Below, piece after piece: positions 5,239 to 8,859 of a stretch of 8,859 bases of DNA. The notes under the pieces were generated by a model. It was given only the letters and a program-made list of their open reading frames with translations, ran no database searches and was not told the DNA's origin. The translations under genes and the position numbers were made by a program. The DNA is taken from assembly GCA_938037005.1 (NCBI GenBank), contig CALHVR010000034.1, positions 1 through 8,859 of the forward strand, read 5' to 3'. The DNA comes from an uncultured Leptotrichiaceae bacterium (GTDB taxonomy: Bacteria; Fusobacteriota; Fusobacteriia; Fusobacteriales; Leptotrichiaceae). How positions within the stretch are numbered: the stretch's first letter is position 1; each line of letters opens with the position of its first letter.

Positions 5239-6048
5239 ATGGATAAAAATAAAGTAAATAAAGTAAGAATTATAAAAAGTTTGAAATTGGAAGAAAATAA
5301 TAAAATATTACAAAATTTTTATAATTATATGAATATAAATAAAATTGAAGAAGTTGAAAATGTAAAAGATGCAGATTTAATTGTATCTTTTGGTGGGGAT
5401 GGAACGATGTTAGTGGCGGCTAAAGAAACATTAATTAAAGATATTCCAATTTTAGCTGTAAATATGGGAACACTAGGTTATTTAGCAGAAGTGAATCCTC
5501 AAAATGTAGTTGAGATGTTGGAAAATTATAAAAAAGGCAAATATTCTATTGATAAAAGAAATTTTTTAGAAATTGAGTATAATGGTCAAAAACATTATGG
5601 TTTGAATGAATTAGTTATAATAAAAGGTGGTTCAATGTCAAGACTTATTGAAGTTGAAGTTTATGCTGATGAAGTTTTTGTAAATAAATATAGAGCAGAC
5701 GGGGTGATTATTGCTACACCAACAGGAAGTACGGCTTATTCACTTTCGGCAGGAGGGGCAATAGTAAATCCTAGATTAAAAGCAATGACAATAACACCAC
5801 TTTCTCCACAAAGTTTGACAGCAAGACCAATAATAATAGATGGAAAAGAAAAATTAACATTTAAAACATTTTCACGTGATGATATACATATGAATATAGA
5901 TGGAAGCGAATGTTTTTATATAACTTCTAAAGATAAGATAAGAGCAACATTATCAGAAAAAAGTGTAAAAATTATTAGAAGTGGTGAGAAAGATTATTAT
6001 AGTATTTTACGAGAAAAATTAAAATGGGGAGACTCTGTAATAAAATAA
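5239..6048 (+). CDS. nadK: NAD kinase
   Basis: NAD kinase phosphorylates NAD+ to NADP+ with ATP or polyphosphate in the cytoplasm and is the only route to NADP. The 269-residue product has normal length. Motifs: GGDGTML (52-58) with catalytic Asp54, NMGTLGYL (75-82), NE (123-124) in GLNELVI, and the NAD-binding block DGVIIATPTGSTAYS (154-168) followed by AGG (171-173). The start is ATG 5239, preceded by GAGAGG (5228-5233). An upstream in-frame TTG at 5170 would place the start inside rnpB and is rejected. The gene follows the rnpB T tract closely and precedes recN by 31 nt, so it probably heads, or is read through into, the recN-xerD cluster. No convincing promoter of its own is seen. The A-T and codon pattern matches its neighbours. 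Confidence 0.96.
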   Translation: MDKNKVNKVRIIKSLKLEENNKILQNFYNYMNINKIEEVENVKDADLIVSFGGDGTMLVAAKETLIKDIPILAVNMGTLGYLAEVNPQNVVEMLENYKKGKYSIDKRNFLEIEYNGQKHYGLNELVIIKGGSMSRLIEVEVYADEVFVNKYRADGVIIATPTGSTAYSLSAGGAIVNPRLKAMTITPLSPQSLTARPIIIDGKEKLTFKTFSRDDIHMNIDGSECFYITSKDKIRATLSEKSVKIIRSGEKDYYSILREKLKWGDSVIK

Positions 6049-6079
6049 AAAAAGGGGGGACTCTAAAGAGAGGAAGTTT

Positions 6080-7741
6080 ATGTTAAGAGAATTAAGACTA
6101 AATAATTTAGCGATAATTAAAGCAATGGATTTGAATTTTAATAATGGGCTGATCTCTTTAACGGGAGAAACGGGAGCAGGAAAATCAATAATTTTGGATG
6201 GGATATCACTATTAATTGGAGAAAGAAGTAGTGTTGATATGATAAGGACAGGAGAAGAAAATCTATCAGCTGAAGGAATTTTTGATATAACGGATGAACA
6301 AAAAAGTAAATTAATTGAGTTAGGTTATGATATTGATGATAATGAACTGATTATAAATAGAGTTGTAGATAGAAATTCAAAAACAAAAATAACAATTAAT
6401 GGAAAAAGAATGAATGTTTCTACATTAAAACAAATAATGAGTAATGTACTTGATTTAGTTGGACAACATGAACATCAATATTTATTGAATAAAAATTTTC
6501 ATTTAGCTTTACTTGATAAATTTTTGGATAGAGATGGAAAAAATCTTTATAAAAAAATACAAGAAAATGTTCGTGAATTAAAAAGATTAAATAAAAAAAT
6601 ATCAGAAATTGAAGCAGAAAAAATGAATATTATGGAAAAAAAAAGTATTTATGAGTTTCAATTTAATGAGATAAATAGCTTGAAATTAAAAGAAAATGAA
6701 GATAATGAACTTGAAGAAGAATATAAAATATTATTTAATGCAGGAAAAATAGGAGAAAAGTTAGGGGAATCAATACAAAAATTAAAAGAGGGAGAATTTT
6801 CTGTAAGTGTGTCACTGGCAAAAGTGCAAAAAAATTTAGAGTATTTGAGTACAATTTCAGGGAATTATACTGAAATGGCAAATAAAATAGAAAATATTTC
6901 ATATGAAATTGAAGAAATTAGTTATTTTTTAGAAAATATGGCAGATGATATAGAAGTTGATGATTTTAAATTAGAAAAAGTAATGAATCGACTTAATGAA
7001 ATAAATAAATTAAAGTCAAAATATGGAGCAACAATTTCTGAAATTTTAATGACTAAAAATGATTTAGAAAATAAATTATCATTAGTAAAATTTGAAAATG
7101 AGGAATTAGATAAATTAAAAAAAGAAAAAAAGGAAAAAACAGAAATTTATTTGAAAGATTGTGAGAAATTACGTGAAACTAGAAAAAAAATAGCAGAGTA
7201 TCTTTCAAAAAAAATAGATAATCAATTAAAAGATTTGAATATGGCTAGTGCTAAATTTAAAGTACAATTTACTGAAAAAAAGGTTATTAGCTTTCATGGA
7301 ATGGATGAAGTTGAATTTATGATGACAACAAATGTTGGAGAAGATTTTAAATCTTTAGCAAAAATTGCTTCGGGAGGAGAAATTTCAAGAATAATGTTGG
7401 CATTAAAAATTGTATTTTCCGAGGTAGATGATATTTCAGTATTAATTTTTGATGAAATTGATACAGGAATTTCAGGAGAAACAGTAAGAAAAGTTGCTGA
7501 AAAATTAAAAGAATTATCATCAAAAGTTCAAGTGATTTGTGTAACACATTCACCACAAATTGCTGGAAAATCACAACAACAATTTTTTATTAAAAAAGAA
7601 GTTGAAGATGGATATACAGAAACAAAAGTTCGTGAATTAAATATAGAAGAAAGAACTAAAGAGATAGCACGGATAATTTCAGGAGATAATATAACGGAAG
7701 CATCAATTATTCATGCAAAAGAAATAATGGGATTAAATTAA
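6080..7741 (+). CDS. recN: DNA repair protein RecN
   Basis: RecN is an SMC-like ATPase that gathers broken DNA ends in the nucleoid and works with RecA in double-strand-break repair. The 553 residues match the usual family length. Seen: N-terminal strand LRELRLNNLAII, Walker A GETGAGKS (29-36), the RecN-typical GQHEHQYLL (128-136), a long lysine/glutamate-rich coiled coil (~160-370), ABC signature ASGGEISR (430-437), Walker B LIFDEIDTG with Asp458-Glu459, and the distal His in THSPQIAG (His490). ATG 6080 has GAGAGGAAG (6067-6075) about 5 nt upstream. It lies 31 nt after nadK and 1 nt before the recombinase gene, consistent with an operon. No LexA-like operator is recognised upstream. No key residue is missing. 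Confidence 0.97.
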   Translation: MLRELRLNNLAIIKAMDLNFNNGLISLTGETGAGKSIILDGISLLIGERSSVDMIRTGEENLSAEGIFDITDEQKSKLIELGYDIDDNELIINRVVDRNSKTKITINGKRMNVSTLKQIMSNVLDLVGQHEHQYLLNKNFHLALLDKFLDRDGKNLYKKIQENVRELKRLNKKISEIEAEKMNIMEKKSIYEFQFNEINSLKLKENEDNELEEEYKILFNAGKIGEKLGESIQKLKEGEFSVSVSLAKVQKNLEYLSTISGNYTEMANKIENISYEIEEISYFLENMADDIEVDDFKLEKVMNRLNEINKLKSKYGATISEILMTKNDLENKLSLVKFENEELDKLKKEKKEKTEIYLKDCEKLRETRKKIAEYLSKKIDNQLKDLNMASAKFKVQFTEKKVISFHGMDEVEFMMTTNVGEDFKSLAKIASGGEISRIMLALKIVFSEVDDISVLIFDEIDTGISGETVRKVAEKLKELSSKVQVICVTHSPQIAGKSQQQFFIKKEVEDGYTETKVRELNIEERTKEIARIISGDNITEASIIHAKEIMGLN

Positions 7742-7742
7742 T

Positions 7743-8642
7743 ATGGATAAAAAAGAATTAGATACGAAAACAGAAAAGAAAAATAGGTTATATGTAAAAG
7801 AATTTTTAGATTATTTAAGATATGAAAAAGGAAGTTCTAATAATACAATAATAGGGTATGAACGAGATTTAACGATGTTTTTTGAGTATATTCAAGAAGA
7901 TGTTACTAAAATTACAGAGGAACACATATTTGAGTATATTGAAAAATTAAATAGACAATTAAAGCGAAATACAGTTTTACGAAAAATATCATCAGTTAGA
8001 ACATTTTATAAATTTTGTTACTTAAATAAAATGGTTAAAGATGATCCAACGGGAATGATAAAAAGTCTTAAACGAGAACAAAGATTACCAGAAGTGTTGT
8101 CAATGGATGAAGTAAAAAAAATTTTAGATAATTGTAATCATACACCTACAGGAAATCAAGACAGACTTATAATTAAACTATTAATTGCGACTGGAGCTAG
8201 AGTTTCAGAAATTTTAAATTTAAAAATTCGTGATGTAGAAAATCAAGATTATGAATTTATAAAAGTTTTAGGGAAAGGCTCAAAATATAGAATTGTCCCG
8301 ATTTATGATAGTCTTGAAGTTGAAATAAAAAAATTTATAGAAAATGATCGACCTAAATTAAAAGAAGCTGATGAAAATTTTAAATTATTTCCAAGTGTAA
8401 GGCGTGAAAATTTTTGGAAAAAGCTAAAAAAAATATCAAAAGATGCTGGGATTGAGAAAAATGTGTATCCACATATATTTAGACATTCTGTCGCAACAGC
8501 GTTATTAAGTAATGGAGCAGATATTAGAATTGTTCAAGAAATTTTAGGGCATGCTAATATAACGACAACAGAAATTTATACGCATGTAGAAAAATCTGAT
8601 TTAAAACAAATTTATAATAAAATAAAAATTGGCGATGATTAG
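7743..8642 (+). CDS. xerD: Site-specific tyrosine recombinase, XerD type
   Basis: This 299-residue recombinase of the XerC/XerD family resolves chromosome dimers at dif, normally under FtsK control. The N-terminal SAM-like domain (~16-105) starts FLDYLRYEKGSSNNTIIGYERDL. The catalytic domain (~115-295) has all six active residues: Arg153 in TGARVSE, Lys178 in GKGSK, His244 and Arg247 in PHIFRHS, His270 in LGHANI and nucleophile Tyr279 in TEIYTH. The TPTGNQDRLIIKLLIATG segment resembles XerD more than XerC, but the C/D choice is tentative, and a lone Xer system is possible. ATG 7743 lies one base after the recN stop and has no clear Shine-Dalgarno, so translation is probably coupled to recN. 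No other in-frame start precedes the domain. The context (core repair genes, no phage or element genes) argues for a housekeeping Xer rather than an integrase. Confidence 0.9.
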   Translation: MDKKELDTKTEKKNRLYVKEFLDYLRYEKGSSNNTIIGYERDLTMFFEYIQEDVTKITEEHIFEYIEKLNRQLKRNTVLRKISSVRTFYKFCYLNKMVKDDPTGMIKSLKREQRLPEVLSMDEVKKILDNCNHTPTGNQDRLIIKLLIATGARVSEILNLKIRDVENQDYEFIKVLGKGSKYRIVPIYDSLEVEIKKFIENDRPKLKEADENFKLFPSVRRENFWKKLKKISKDAGIEKNVYPHIFRHSVATALLSNGADIRIVQEILGHANITTTEIYTHVEKSDLKQIYNKIKIGDD

Positions 8643-8654
8643 AAAGGATTTAAA

Positions 8655-8859
8655 ATGAGTAAAGATAAAAAAATAGAAGTGAAAAAAATAAAAAATATAA
8701 TAATTTTTATTGTACTTTTTTTTATGAGTTTTATTCTTTCTAAGGTAAATGTTTTAAATTCACAAATTGGAGTTTTATTTATTTTTATATCTTATATAAT
8801 AATAAATATTAATTTTATTGATTTTTATTTTGATAGCAAAAGAACAAAAATTTTATTAT
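8655..8859 (+). CDS. N-terminal part of a hypothetical membrane protein (runs off the window)
   Basis: An open frame from ATG 8655 continues to the right edge (68 codons seen). AAAGGA (8643-8648) lies 6 nt upstream, and the gap to the recombinase stop is only 12 nt, so it probably belongs to the same operon. The product starts with a lysine-rich cytoplasmic segment (MSKDKKIEVKKIKN), followed by two hydrophobic stretches, roughly residues 15-25 plus flank (IIIFIVLFFMSFIL) and 39-53 (IGVLFIFISYIIINI), then an FIDFYFDSKRTK turn. This suggests an integral membrane protein with an inside N-terminus. I do not recognise the family from this fragment. Confidence 0.75.
   Translation, partial: MSKDKKIEVKKIKNIIIFIVLFFMSFILSKVNVLNSQIGVLFIFISYIIININFIDFYFDSKRTKILL

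Noticed and set aside
7347..7574. Minus-strand open frame of 75 codons opposite recN.
   Set aside because: It overlaps the invariant RecN signature and Walker B region and is a Leu/Phe-rich antisense shadow.
7743..8642. Tyrosine recombinase as the integrase of a genomic island.
   Set aside because: It is Xer-sized with no arm-binding domain, is tightly joined to recN, and no tRNA attachment site, direct repeats or phage genes are seen nearby.

Overview
The window is a strongly AT-rich bacterial chromosome segment that uses the standard bacterial code: TGG encodes Trp, no in-frame TGA is read through, and the genes end in TAA or TAG. Shine-Dalgarno sequences are mostly AGGAGG-like. The lysine/asparagine/isoleucine-rich proteins and the gene set suggest a member of the Fusobacteriota, most likely the Leptotrichiaceae (Leptotrichia, Sneathia or Streptobacillus type). 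That placement is inferred from composition and protein character, not from a search.

Layout. (1) Positions 1-72 hold the tail of an upstream transcription unit, ending in an intrinsic terminator. (2) A cyclase/kynurenine-formamidase-family metal hydrolase (175-927, +) is followed by a terminator hairpin and a second, bulged hairpin in the convergent gap. (3) clpB (3636 down to 1063, -) is a full-length Hsp100 disaggregase. Its promoter is near-consensus and a CIRCE operator lies at the predicted transcription start, so it is probably repressed by HrcA. (4) Divergent from clpB is a 328-residue protein (3808-4794, +). Its first ~115 residues match the RusA Holliday-junction resolvase pattern, including every acidic residue and the lysine needed for catalysis. 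These are fused to a long coiled coil and an unrecognised C-terminal domain. I consider this the most interesting object in the window. (5) The RNase P RNA gene rnpB (about 4867-5207, +) starts from a promoter whose -35 box lies inside the preceding terminator hairpin. (6) A tight + strand cluster follows: nadK (5239-6048), recN (6080-7741), a XerD-type tyrosine recombinase (7743-8642), and the first 68 codons of a small membrane protein running off the right edge.

How the parts relate. The right half is housekeeping: tRNA processing (rnpB), NADP supply (nadK), double-strand-break repair (recN) and chromosome-dimer resolution (xerD). recN and xerD are separated by a single base and are probably translationally coupled. 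The RusA-like fusion lies beside this repair/recombination cluster but has its own promoter and terminator. A role in processing branched DNA is plausible but unproven. ClpB is the heat-shock component on the opposite strand. There is no CRISPR array, tRNA, intact insertion sequence or replication origin.
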